27,816 nucleotides of DNA from an uncultured Collinsella sp. (GTDB taxonomy: Bacteria; Actinomycetota; Coriobacteriia; Coriobacteriales; Coriobacteriaceae): assembly GCA_900756945.1 (NCBI GenBank), contig CAAELZ010000037.1:1-27816 (forward strand), given 5' to 3'. The notes below the pieces were generated by a model. The model did not search any database. It had not been told where the DNA came from and saw only the letters and a list, made by a program, of their open reading frames with translations. How positions within the stretch are numbered: position 1 is the stretch's first letter; each line of letters starts with the position of its first letter. Below, in pieces: positions 13,114-20,244 of this stretch. A program made the translations under genes and the position numbers.

Positions 13114-14055
13114 AGCGAGGGCCGTACGGATGGATGGGTCGCTGAGGGCCTCGCGGAGCCAGGGGGCCAGCTGCTCGGGGTGGCCCTGCAGGTAGCCGTC
13201 GAGCTCGGGTGGGGCCACGCGACGTACCTCCGAGATCTCCTCTTGGTTGATATGCAGCTCACCCGGCTCAACGTGGGCAAGGTAGACCTCGCACCATTCG
13301 CACTCGCAGCGGCCGTCGCCGTGGTCCTCGCGGTACACCACGTGTCCGAGGTGCTTGAGCTGGTCGGGCTCACGCTTGATGCCGAGCTCCTCACCGATGC
13401 GGCGCGCTGTGGCGTCCGCGACGTCTTCCCCGGGGAGCGGATGTCCGGCGCAACTATCGGCCAGCACCCCGCCCCACAGGCGCTTAAGCGGACTGCGGCG
13501 ACAGAGCAGCAGACGCGCGTCTTCGCCCCGGCCCTCGACTAAAAGCGTCAGAAATGCCTGGTGCAGGATGCCCTCCCCCGTATGGGCTTCGATGCGATCG
13601 ACGGGGCCAAGTGCCTCGCCGGTCGCGGCATCGACCGCCACGACCTCGGCGCCCGCGCCTCCCTCATCCCAGCCGGCACGCAGGATGCAGGCTGCCGCAG
13701 CCTCGAGCGCGGCGATGAGCTCCTTGGTGGTATCGAGCACGCGCTGCAGGTCATCCGTGCTCGCCCGCTCGACATGAAAACCTGTGCTTGCAACTACCGG
13801 CACGCTAAAGCGCGTCGCCAGCGCCGCCGCGATATCGTGCGCCGGGATCTCGTCGCGATGACAAGGCACTGCCAGAATGCTCACCGTCGCCGTGCGGCCG
13901 GGCTCGGGGCGCGGAATGGCCTGAGCCGTGGCGCCCAGGTGCGCAAACTCCGGCGAGCAGGCGTAGACCGCCATGCCTCGCGGCGTCACCGTCAGCTGGG
14001 CCTCGAGCGTAAACTTGCCCTCGCCCACTGCAACCTTTGTCGTGTGCATACCCAT
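13108..14055 (-). CDS. LpdD-like domain fused to IPP-isomerase-like Nudix domain
   Basis: Two-domain protein of 315 residues. Residues 10-122 resemble the prenylated-flavin chaperone LpdD / bacterial proteasome-assembly-chaperone-like fold: HLGATAQAIPRP (39-50), a SILAVPCHRDEIPAHDIAAALA stretch (59-80) and VVASTGFHVERAS (87-99). Residues 135-300 align from memory without gaps at the key sites to E. coli type 1 isopentenyl-diphosphate isomerase. H158, H165, H205, E251 and E253 match metal ligands H25, H32, H69, E114 and E116; Y241 matches Y104; W299 matches W161. The catalytic Cys67 position is Ala203, with Cys202 one residue before (SCAGHP against VCGHP). The Nudix box (GHPLPGE-x7-RRIGEELGI) differs from consensus at one place. 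The ATG at 14055 has AGGAGA 5 nt upstream. Lying next to ubiX/ubiD, it probably serves prenyl-donor supply. Isomerase, DMAPP hydrolase or non-enzymatic roles are all open. Confidence 0.85.
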   Translation of the reverse strand: MGMHTTKVAVGEGKFTLEAQLTVTPRGMAVYACSPEFAHLGATAQAIPRPEPGRTATVSILAVPCHRDEIPAHDIAAALATRFSVPVVASTGFHVERASTDDLQRVLDTTKELIAALEAAAACILRAGWDEGGAGAEVVAVDAATGEALGPVDRIEAHTGEGILHQAFLTLLVEGRGEDARLLLCRRSPLKRLWGGVLADSCAGHPLPGEDVADATARRIGEELGIKREPDQLKHLGHVVYREDHGDGRCECEWCEVYLAHVEPGELHINQEEISEVRRVAPPELDGYLQGHPEQLAPWLREALSDPSIRTALAM

Positions 14056-14097
14056 GGGATCTCCTGTCGCCCGCGATGTACCTGAGACCATTTTCAC

Positions 14098-14136
14098 CTG
14101 TATTGCGACTATACAGGCAAGCGCAGCCTGCGACAA
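14098..14136 (-). promoter_or_regulatory. Promoter and putative operator, site 1 (fusion gene)
   Basis: The 19-bp dyad CTGTATTGCGACTATACAG (14098-14116) has one mismatch from a perfect palindrome and overlaps a minus-strand TTGCCT (14115-14120). Two promoter readings are possible: TTGCCT, 19 bp, GAAAAT (MerR style), or a conventional TTGTCG (14131-14136), 17 bp, TATAGT (14108-14113) with the dyad covering the -10. Either way a bound regulator would control the gene starting at 14055. Confidence 0.6.
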
Positions 14137-14169
14137 AGGGGGGCAGGCACCTGACACATTCTGCTAGAG

Positions 14170-14211
14170 TTGCAGGGATTGAATCCCGCTTATTCATGCG
14201 ACATTGGAGTG
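14170..14211 (+). promoter_or_regulatory. Possible promoter and ribosome site of the MFS gene
   Basis: TTGCAG (14170-14175) and TATTCA (14191-14196) are 15 bp apart, short for sigma-70. A 13-bp palindrome GGGATTGAATCCC lies between them (14175-14187). GGAGTG (14206-14211) is the ribosome site for the TTG start at 14218. Part of the preceding sequence (14131-14160) looks like a worn GACAAAGGG element. Confidence 0.35.
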
Positions 14212-14217
14212 ACAACC

Positions 14218-15453
14218 TTGACCGCCGCAACCACGTCTAAAAGTAAATCAACCGCCGCCGCGCTCTCCCCCGCGCGCACCAAGCTCTGCCTGGCGCTGCT
14301 CGTGCTGTTGGGATTCTCGCTCGGCTGCTCCGAGTTCGTGGTCATCGGTATCGAGAGCGACTTGGCAACGGAGCTCGGCATCTCGCTTGCCACTGCGGGC
14401 CAGCTCATCAGCGTGTTCGCGCTCGTCTACGCCATCGCGACGCCGGTGCTCGCGCTCAGCACGGGGCGTTTTCGCCGCTACCAGCTGCTCGTGTGCTATA
14501 GCATCGTCTTTGTGCTCGGCAACCTGGTCATGGCGTTGGCGCCCAACTTCCAGGTACTGTTTATCTCGCGCATTGTCCTGGGCTCTGTCTCGGGTGCGCT
14601 GCTCGCCGTGGGTGTGACGTACATCCCCGAGCTGCTGTCCCCGCAGCAAACCTCGCTTGCCATCTCGGTCGTGTACGGTGCGTTTTCCGTGGCAATGGTC
14701 TTTGTCACTTCGATCGGCAAGTTTGTGGCCGACACGCTCGATTGGCACGTGGCCATGTACGGCACGCTGACCTTTGCCGTTCTGATCTGCGGAGCGCTCG
14801 TGGCGTTTATGCCGCGCGCTGGGCAAACCGACGAGCCTGCCACCTTTCGCGAGCAGGCGGGGCTTCTACGCGAGCCGAGCATCATCACCGGCATGCTCAT
14901 CTTTTTGTTTGGCGTAGGCTCGGTCTATGTGTTCTACGGCTACGTGACGCCTTATCTTGAGCAGGTGCTGGGTATGGGCACCGTTCAGGCGAGCACCACG
15001 CTTATGGCCTACGGCGTGTTCTGCCTGATCTCGAACATCCTGGGCGGATGGATCGACGCGCGCTTTGGCATGAAGGCGCTGCTCGTGACGTTTGTGCTGC
15101 AGGCCGCGGCGTTACTCGGGCTGTTTGCCGTGGGCGGCACCATGCCGCTCGCGCTGGTCTTTGTCTTTAGCTTGGCGCTGCTCATGTACCTGTTCTCGGT
15201 GTCATGCATCACGCACTTTATGGACGTGGCTCGCAGCCGCCATCCCAAATCGATGGTGCTCGCGAGTTCGGTTGAGCCCATGGCGTTTAACGTCGGCATC
15301 TCGTTTGGCACCGCAGTGGGCGGCGCCGTGGTAAGCAGCATTGGCATTGCGTACGTGGGCGCCGTGGGCGCCGCGTTCTCGCTTGTGGCCTGGGCGCTTA
15401 CGCTGGTGACGATTAAGTTGGCTCGCTGGGAGCGCAGGCGGGCAAGGGCGTAG
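14218..15453 (+). CDS. MFS transporter (DHA1/AraJ-like)
   Basis: Proton-coupled efflux or uptake permease of the major facilitator superfamily with 12 predicted helices in about 411 residues. It shows the SEFVVIGI(E)xDL opening of the AraJ/PbuE/drug exporter group in helix 1 and a TGRFRRYQLL loop between helices 2 and 3, where the family has the motif-A Gly/Arg cluster. I chose the TTG at 14218, which has GGAGTG six bases upstream; the frame runs back to another TTG at 14170 without a good site. It is divergent from the fusion gene with 162 bp between the starts, so shared regulation is possible. Substrate is unknown; export of a phenol product would be speculation. Confidence 0.85.
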   Translation: MTAATTSKSKSTAAALSPARTKLCLALLVLLGFSLGCSEFVVIGIESDLATELGISLATAGQLISVFALVYAIATPVLALSTGRFRRYQLLVCYSIVFVLGNLVMALAPNFQVLFISRIVLGSVSGALLAVGVTYIPELLSPQQTSLAISVVYGAFSVAMVFVTSIGKFVADTLDWHVAMYGTLTFAVLICGALVAFMPRAGQTDEPATFREQAGLLREPSIITGMLIFLFGVGSVYVFYGYVTPYLEQVLGMGTVQASTTLMAYGVFCLISNILGGWIDARFGMKALLVTFVLQAAALLGLFAVGGTMPLALVFVFSLALLMYLFSVSCITHFMDVARSRHPKSMVLASSVEPMAFNVGISFGTAVGGAVVSSIGIAYVGAVGAAFSLVAWALTLVTIKLARWERRRARA

Positions 15454-15545
15454 AGCGAGGTTCCCTCTAAAACGTCTATCGTTCCAGTCGCGACGCTTAC
15501 CTGACGACAGGCTAAGCCAGCCCCTTTAGCTGTGGTTCGATCTCA

Positions 15546-15592
15546 TGTACTTCGAATGCACGATTTTCCAGTTTTCGTGTATCCGAAGTACA
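15546..15592. repeat. Inverted repeat TGTACTTCG family
   Basis: Arms TGTACTTCGAATGCACGA (15546-15563) and TCGTGTATCCGAAGTACA (15575-15592) match at 16 of 18 positions around an 11-nt T-rich loop. It sits in the 228-bp space between convergent genes, upstream of a strong terminator. The rest of that space (15454-15545) shows nothing. Confidence 0.7.
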
Positions 15593-15614
15593 CGAAATGT
15601 GCGCGGGGCACCTC

Positions 15615-15651
15615 AAAGGCGGCGGCAGACGCATTGTCTGCCGCCGCCTTT
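15615..15651. terminator. Bidirectional terminator, MFS versus PTS genes
   Basis: A perfect 16-bp stem, AAAGGCGGCGGCAGAC and GTCTGCCGCCGCCTTT, encloses a GCATT loop and is flanked by TTTTAT on the plus side. It serves the converging MFS and PTS genes. Confidence 0.92.
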
Positions 15652-15681
15652 TATACTGGATTTTATAGATATGCGAGTCGT

Positions 15682-17244
15682 TTACTCCATACCCAGCAGC
15701 TCGCGCATCTGGGTTGCGTAGTTAGATGCCATGTTGCCGTAGACAATCTGCACGCCGCCGTTGACATGCACGATGCCACGCGCTTCGAGCTTTTCGGTAA
15801 ACTCGGCGTCATCAACCACCTTGTCACAGTCATTGAGCTGGATGCGCAGACGGGTGAAGCAGGCCTCGACAGACTTAATATTGTTGTCGCCGCCCACTGC
15901 CTCAACGATGGCGGGAATGAGGTCGCTAATCACGGTCTTGGGAGCCTTTTCGGCCTCATCGTCGGACTCTTCCTCGCGGCCGGGAGTCTTAAGGTCCTTC
16001 TTAAGAATGATGAACTTGAAGACGAAGTAGTACACCACGAAGTAGATGGGGCCGAGGAACAGGATAACCTGCCAGTTGGAGCCCTTGGCTGCACCCATAA
16101 TGCCGTTAAAGATTAACGACAAGAGCGGGCCGCCGAAGGACGCGGAACCGGCCACGTTGAACTGCAGGATATAGGTCAGCGCATAGGCAAGACCAGCCAT
16201 GAGAGCGTGGAACACGTAGAGGATGGGCGCGATAAACAGGAAGGAGTACTCGAGCGGCTCGGTAATGCCGGAGAGGATGCAAGGCACCACGATGGCGATC
16301 ATGAGCGCTGCGGTCTTCTTCTTGTTCTTGGGAAGCGCCGTCTTGTAGAAGGCGAGTGCAGCGCCAGGTAGGCCGAACATGGCGAAGATAACCTTGCCGT
16401 TCATGACAAAACGGCTGACCTCGATGTTAAACGGCGTGCTGGGAGAGCCCAGGATCGCGTTGTAGATATTGATAGCGCCCTGAACAGTCTGGCCGTCGAT
16501 GGTCTCGACGCCACCGAGCGACGTGAAGAAGAACGGCAAATAGACAAAGTGATGCAGGCCAAAAGGCAGGAGCATGCGCTCGCCGGCGCCGTAGACAAAT
16601 GCACCAAAGGCACCCGTAGTCTTGATGAACTCGGACAGCGCACCGAGAGCGTTCTGAATAAACGGGAAAACAAAGGACATGACCAATGCGAGGATGCTGC
16701 ATGAGAGCAGCGTCACCGCCGGGATAAAGCGCGTACCGTTGAAGATGGAGAACACGGCAGGCAGCTCAATCTTGTAGTAACGGTTATGCAACCATGCGAC
16801 GATTGCGCCCACCAGAAGACCGCCGATAACGCCAGTGTCGAGCGTGGTGATGCCGAGGATCGTGCTCTGGCCCGTCGTAAGATTCGCGGGATCGATAACG
16901 CCAGTCGCCGTAAGGAACGTGCCCATCACGGAATTCATGCACATGTAGCCCAAAAAGCCACAAAGCGCCGCGGTAGCCTTCTCGGACTTGGCGAAGCCAT
17001 AGGCGAGACAAATCGAGAAGATAACCGGGATGTTGCTCATAACGATGCCGGCAGCGGCCTTGAGAATCGAAAAGAAAATCGCAAAGCCCGGAGCAGCAAG
17101 CCAGGGAACAGCTGCCGTAAGAGTGGGGCTGGTAAAGGCATTACCAAAGCCCTGAAGGATGCCGGCAATTGGCAGAATCAGCACGGGCGTCATGAGGACT
17201 TTGCCCAGGCGCTGGAACTTTGCCAGCAGCTCATCTTTGTTCAT
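15682..17244 (-). CDS. PTS glucose-family IICB component (alpha-glucoside/maltose type)
   Basis: Sugar permease and phosphotransfer subunit: it imports a sugar and phosphorylates it from a IIA protein. Residues 1-415 are the IIC membrane domain with its GITEPLE substrate motif (326-332); after an acidic linker, residues 437-520 form IIB with phosphorylated Cys462 in SVEACFTRLR. The 520-residue length is typical for MalX/AglA-like IICB proteins. No IIA domain is fused or nearby, so it must borrow one (for example a Crr-like IIA). The ATG at 17244 has AAGAGGGG upstream. Its partner is the GH4 phosphoglucosidase gene 82 bp upstream, which points to maltose or another alpha-glucoside as substrate. 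Confidence 0.93.
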   Translation of the reverse strand: MNKDELLAKFQRLGKVLMTPVLILPIAGILQGFGNAFTSPTLTAAVPWLAAPGFAIFFSILKAAAGIVMSNIPVIFSICLAYGFAKSEKATAALCGFLGYMCMNSVMGTFLTATGVIDPANLTTGQSTILGITTLDTGVIGGLLVGAIVAWLHNRYYKIELPAVFSIFNGTRFIPAVTLLSCSILALVMSFVFPFIQNALGALSEFIKTTGAFGAFVYGAGERMLLPFGLHHFVYLPFFFTSLGGVETIDGQTVQGAINIYNAILGSPSTPFNIEVSRFVMNGKVIFAMFGLPGAALAFYKTALPKNKKKTAALMIAIVVPCILSGITEPLEYSFLFIAPILYVFHALMAGLAYALTYILQFNVAGSASFGGPLLSLIFNGIMGAAKGSNWQVILFLGPIYFVVYYFVFKFIILKKDLKTPGREEESDDEAEKAPKTVISDLIPAIVEAVGGDNNIKSVEACFTRLRIQLNDCDKVVDDAEFTEKLEARGIVHVNGGVQIVYGNMASNYATQMRELLGME

Positions 17245-17266
17245 GGGATACCCCTCTTAAAGAAAC

Positions 17267-17297
17267 GGGGCGTGCAGCTCTACAGCCCACACGCCCC
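17267..17297 (-). terminator. Intercistronic hairpin between GH4 and PTS genes
   Basis: GGGGCGTG (17267-17274) and CACGCCCC (17290-17297) form an 8-bp stem followed on the minus strand by GTTTCTTT. It could partly terminate, or stabilise processed ends, so that hydrolase and permease are made in different amounts. Confidence 0.6.
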
Positions 17298-17326
17298 ATA
17301 ACAGTTATCAAGCGCTATGGAACTAG

Positions 17327-18652
17327 CTACTTAAGCTCCGGCCAGTAATCCTTATTGGCCTCGATGAGCTTGTCGAGCACTTTGCGAGCCTTCTTGGCGT
17401 CACCGACCAGACGATTAAGCGTGAGTGCCTGCAGAGCCTTCTCGTAGGAACCCTCCATCCAAGCCTCAACAGTCAGGCGCTCATAGGCGTACTGGTTCTC
17501 CATAAGGCCGCGATAGAAGGTACCGATCTTGCCAACAGCATAGGGCTGCGGGCCATTGGCGCCCACGCTTGCCGCGACCTCGACCATGGCGTCATCGGGC
17601 ATGCCCTCGATAATGCCGTTGTTGGGCACGATGACAATGAAGGTCTTGTTGGTGTTGCGATAAATGGCCGAGGTGATTTCCACGATCATATCGCCATGAG
17701 CGTCGTTTTGCACAACCGAGGAGTTCTTTGCGGTGCCGACTTTGGCAACACGCTCGCACTCGGCGAACACGCGCTTTTCACGACCGTTGATAACCTCGTC
17801 GGAGCGAGTGTAGTCGGGGTCGAGGTGAGCGACCTTGTACTCGGGATACAGATAGTACTGCAGATAAGTGTTGGGCAGATAGTCGGGGAAGTCCTCGAGC
17901 ATGTCCTTGACCATGGCGTAGGTATCAAGCCAGGACTGGTCACGCTGCTCGGCATCGGCAGGAAGGAAGCCGTTCTTCTCCGTGTATTCCTTAATCTGCG
18001 GGACGAGGTCATGGCCCTCTTCATCGTAGATGTGCTTGAACCAACCGAAGTGATTGAGGCCGAAGTACACGGGCTCCGTCTTGCTCATATCGCGACCGAG
18101 CAGGCGACCGTAAGAGCGCATGAGGTTGACAGGCTGGTCGCAGATGTTGAGGACGCGATGCTCATCGGGCAGGACGCGCTCGAGACCATATGCCACAATA
18201 GCAGCCGGGTTGGTGTAGTTGATAATCCACGCCTCCGGGCTATGAGCGCGAACGTCGTTGACGATCTCAACCATGTCATGCATGGAGCGCATACCGTAAG
18301 CCATGCCGCCAGGGCCCACCGTTTCCTGGCCGATGATTCCCATATGCAGCGGAATCTTCTCGTCCTTGCTGCGCATCTCGTAGCCGCCGGTACGAATCTG
18401 GCAGAGCACAAAGTCAACGTCGGTGTATGCCTCGTCCTTATCGGTGGTGTAACCAAACTCCACACCGGGCTCCTCCTCGGCAAAGAGGATCTTGCCAAAC
18501 TCGCCGATCGGACGCTGACGCTCGGCATCGATGTCATAGAGCATCACGCGGTTCAGCGGCAGAATGTCCATGTGCTTGGTCAGGGCTTTAAGAATGCCAG
18601 GGCACCACGTGGAGCCGCCGCCAACGATCACAATATTGAGCTTATCCTTCAT
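17327..18652 (-). CDS. GH4 6-phospho-alpha-glucosidase
   Basis: NAD- and Mn-dependent glycosidase that splits 6-phospho-alpha-glucosides delivered by a PTS into glucose 6-phosphate and an aglycone sugar. The N-terminal Rossmann motif IVIVGGGSTW (7-16), the NYTNPA segment, ICDQP (metal ligand Cys171, Asp172) and LNHFGW with H201 are all present; 441 residues is the family size. In characterised GH4 enzymes, C-D-x-P accompanies alpha-phosphoglucosidases (GlvA, MalH) and C-N-x-P the others, so the alpha type is favoured. The ATG at 18652 has GGAGG 8 nt upstream. First gene of a two-gene operon with the PTS, divergent from an RpiR regulator. Confidence 0.93.
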   Translation of the reverse strand: MKDKLNIVIVGGGSTWCPGILKALTKHMDILPLNRVMLYDIDAERQRPIGEFGKILFAEEEPGVEFGYTTDKDEAYTDVDFVLCQIRTGGYEMRSKDEKIPLHMGIIGQETVGPGGMAYGMRSMHDMVEIVNDVRAHSPEAWIINYTNPAAIVAYGLERVLPDEHRVLNICDQPVNLMRSYGRLLGRDMSKTEPVYFGLNHFGWFKHIYDEEGHDLVPQIKEYTEKNGFLPADAEQRDQSWLDTYAMVKDMLEDFPDYLPNTYLQYYLYPEYKVAHLDPDYTRSDEVINGREKRVFAECERVAKVGTAKNSSVVQNDAHGDMIVEITSAIYRNTNKTFIVIVPNNGIIEGMPDDAMVEVAASVGANGPQPYAVGKIGTFYRGLMENQYAYERLTVEAWMEGSYEKALQALTLNRLVGDAKKARKVLDKLIEANKDYWPELK

Positions 18653-18764
18653 GTTCCGTCCCTCCAGGGTTGGCTGATCGGTGTTCTCGAAGACCTTGGG
18701 CTCCGCGGTTGTCCTCGGCTTGCTTCGTTTCGATTGATATTTTGCGACATAAGGTCATTTGCGA

Positions 18765-18795
18765 GTCCCCGTGTGGGCCAATGCGAAACGGGGAC
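18765..18795. repeat. GTCCCCGT inverted repeat
   Basis: GTCCCCGT (18765-18772) and ACGGGGAC (18788-18795) are perfect 8-bp arms around a 15-nt loop. It lies in the 298-bp space between the divergent GH4 and rpiR-like genes and resembles the other terminator-like palindromes of the window, although here it is in a promoter region. Confidence 0.55.
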
Positions 18796-18827
18796 ACATG
18801 ATTTCGCTCACGACACAGATATGTGTA

Positions 18828-18847
18828 GGCAAACACGCGCGTTTGCC
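18828..18847. promoter_or_regulatory. Candidate RpiR operator
   Basis: GGCAAAC, six bases, GTTTGCC: an 18-of-20 palindrome in the divergent GH4/RpiR intergenic region, 103 bp before the regulator start and 176 bp before the GH4 start. A smaller dyad ACACA-GATA-TGTGT lies at 18813-18826. I could not place a convincing -10/-35 pair for either gene. Confidence 0.35.
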
Positions 18848-18950
18848 CAGTTCATAGGCAATAGGCAATCTTGACCGATTACCGATTTCTCACCTGGCTA
18901 CACAAAGCGGTACCATATATACGGCGAGGTGCGAGGGGCTGAAACATCTT

Positions 18951-19700
18951 ATGAAAGATCAAGAATCTTTTTATGATCATGTGCGAGCTGGCGAGAGCAA
19001 GCTCAACGATCTCGAAAGCGAGATCATGCGCTACATCATCGAGCTGCGTGATGATATTGACGATGTCACGCTTAAGAGCGTTGCTGAACGGTTCTTCGTC
19101 GCTCCCAATACAATCGTCAGGCTTGCCCATAAGCTTGGCTTCTCGGGGTTTACGGAGCTCAAACAATCGTATTCCGCCTCGCTCGACCGCAATCGATTCA
19201 CTATCGAGGCACTTCCTCTTGATACCCAGCTCGTACAGACCAAAGATCTGCTTAACGACCGGGTCATCGATTCGGTTGTGAGTCTTATCCAGGACGCCTC
19301 GCATATCGTGTTCTTCTGCTCGGGTTTTTCGAAGTACCCGTGCCTCGAAATGGCTGAAAAGCTCAAAATAATGGGCAAGAATACCGACACGCTCAGTGAA
19401 CGCCACGTCATGAGGCATTACGCAGAACTGCTTGGCAAAAACGACCTGGTCTTCAGCGTTTCAGTCAGCGGTGAGACGCAGGTGTCTATTGACGCCACAT
19501 CGATAGCCAAAACGCGCGGATGCAAGGTCGTCACGCTCACCGGCTTTTCTCGAAATTCTCTCTCGAAACTAGCCGACTACCCCATCTACACCGTGCAAAA
19601 AGAAATCCGCTTGGGCAGCATGGACCTCGACAGTCGATTGATGTTCTATTACGTTTTCGAATTGATATTTGAGCGTTACTTCAAACTGGCCAAGAAATAA
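18951..19700 (+). CDS. RpiR-family regulator (HTH + SIS)
   Basis: Sugar-phosphate-responsive transcription factor. Residues 1-78 form the RpiR helix-turn-helix domain (VAERFFVAPNTIVRLAHKLGFSGFTELK), and residues 105-240 a SIS domain (VFFCSGFSKYPCLEMAEKL, then SVSGETQVSIDATSIAKTRG) that should bind a phosphosugar. The 249-residue length is somewhat below the usual 280. The ATG at 18951 has only a distant AGGGG (about 13 nt), so translation may be weak. Being divergent from the GH4-PTS operon, it is the natural regulator of that operon, sensing for example a disaccharide 6-phosphate. Confidence 0.92.
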   Translation: MKDQESFYDHVRAGESKLNDLESEIMRYIIELRDDIDDVTLKSVAERFFVAPNTIVRLAHKLGFSGFTELKQSYSASLDRNRFTIEALPLDTQLVQTKDLLNDRVIDSVVSLIQDASHIVFFCSGFSKYPCLEMAEKLKIMGKNTDTLSERHVMRHYAELLGKNDLVFSVSVSGETQVSIDATSIAKTRGCKVVTLTGFSRNSLSKLADYPIYTVQKEIRLGSMDLDSRLMFYYVFELIFERYFKLAKK

Positions 19701-19760
19701 AACTTGGCATGCGTCCGGCTTCGACCCTTTAGCAGCCTTCTATATGAAAGGTATCGTCCT

Positions 19761-20207
19761 ATGCAACGCGTACTGCTTATCTGTCATGGGAACATCTGCC
19801 GCTCGACGATGGCTGAGTCCGTGTTTACCGAGCTGGTGCGCCGCGCTGGGCGCGCGGGCGAGTTTGTCATCGATTCTGCAGCGACCTCGACCGAGGAGAT
19901 CGGCAACCCGCCGCACCACGGTACCGTTGCCAAGCTACGCGAGGTCGGAATCCCCGTCGTCGCCCACCGCGCGCGCCAGGTGCGTCGCGCGGAGTATGGC
20001 GACTGGGATCGCATTGTCTATATGGATGCTGAGAACGCGCGCGGCCTGCGTCGCATCTTTGGCGACGACCCCGACGGCAGGATTACGCGCTTGCTCGACT
20101 GGACCGATCGCCCCGGCGACGTGGCCGATCCCTGGTATACCGGCAATTTCGATGCCACCTACCGCGACGTGCTCGCCGGTTGCGCCGCTATGCTCGAGCA
20201 GCTGTAG
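19761..20207 (+). CDS. Low-molecular-weight protein tyrosine phosphatase
   Basis: Cytosolic phosphatase of the arsenate-reductase-like fold. The P-loop CHGNICRS gives nucleophile Cys8 and Arg14 (C-x5-R), Ser15 follows, and the general acid Asp123 lies in ADPWYTGNF. The 148-residue length is standard. The ATG at 19761 has AAAGG about 10 nt upstream; the frame reaches back to 19704 without a better site. It follows the RpiR gene by 60 bp on the same strand and might be co-transcribed, but no functional link is evident. In actinobacteria such enzymes act on tyrosine-phosphorylated proteins. Targets here are unknown. Confidence 0.93.
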   Translation: MQRVLLICHGNICRSTMAESVFTELVRRAGRAGEFVIDSAATSTEEIGNPPHHGTVAKLREVGIPVVAHRARQVRRAEYGDWDRIVYMDAENARGLRRIFGDDPDGRITRLLDWTDRPGDVADPWYTGNFDATYRDVLAGCAAMLEQL

Positions 20208-20227
20208 GTTCGCGGAGGCACGAACCT
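20206..20227 (+). terminator. Hairpin overlapping the phosphatase stop codon
   Basis: AGGTTCG (20206-20212) and CGAACCT (20221-20227) form a 7-bp stem starting inside the TAG stop. There is no T run, so the assignment is tentative. Confidence 0.45.
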
Positions 20228-20244
20228 CGCGAGCCGCGTCATCG

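Noticed and set aside
11342..13195. Plus-strand open frame of over 600 codons opposite the transporter
   Set aside because: Antisense to a clear SLC13 transporter; translation is rich in His, Asp, Gly and Glu without any domain, and it crosses terminators.
13108..14055. Simple annotation as IPP isomerase (idi)
   Set aside because: The catalytic cysteine position is alanine and an unrelated N-terminal domain is fused, so the gene symbol would overstate what is known.
14131..14160. Further full copy of the GACAAAGGG palindrome upstream of the MFS gene
   Set aside because: Only the left half resembles the family; the right half (CACCTGACACATT) does not pair, so it was not listed as a repeat.
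18871..18921. Promoter TTGACC ... TATATA before the RpiR gene
   Set aside because: The two hexamers are 39 bp apart and no suitable partner exists for either.
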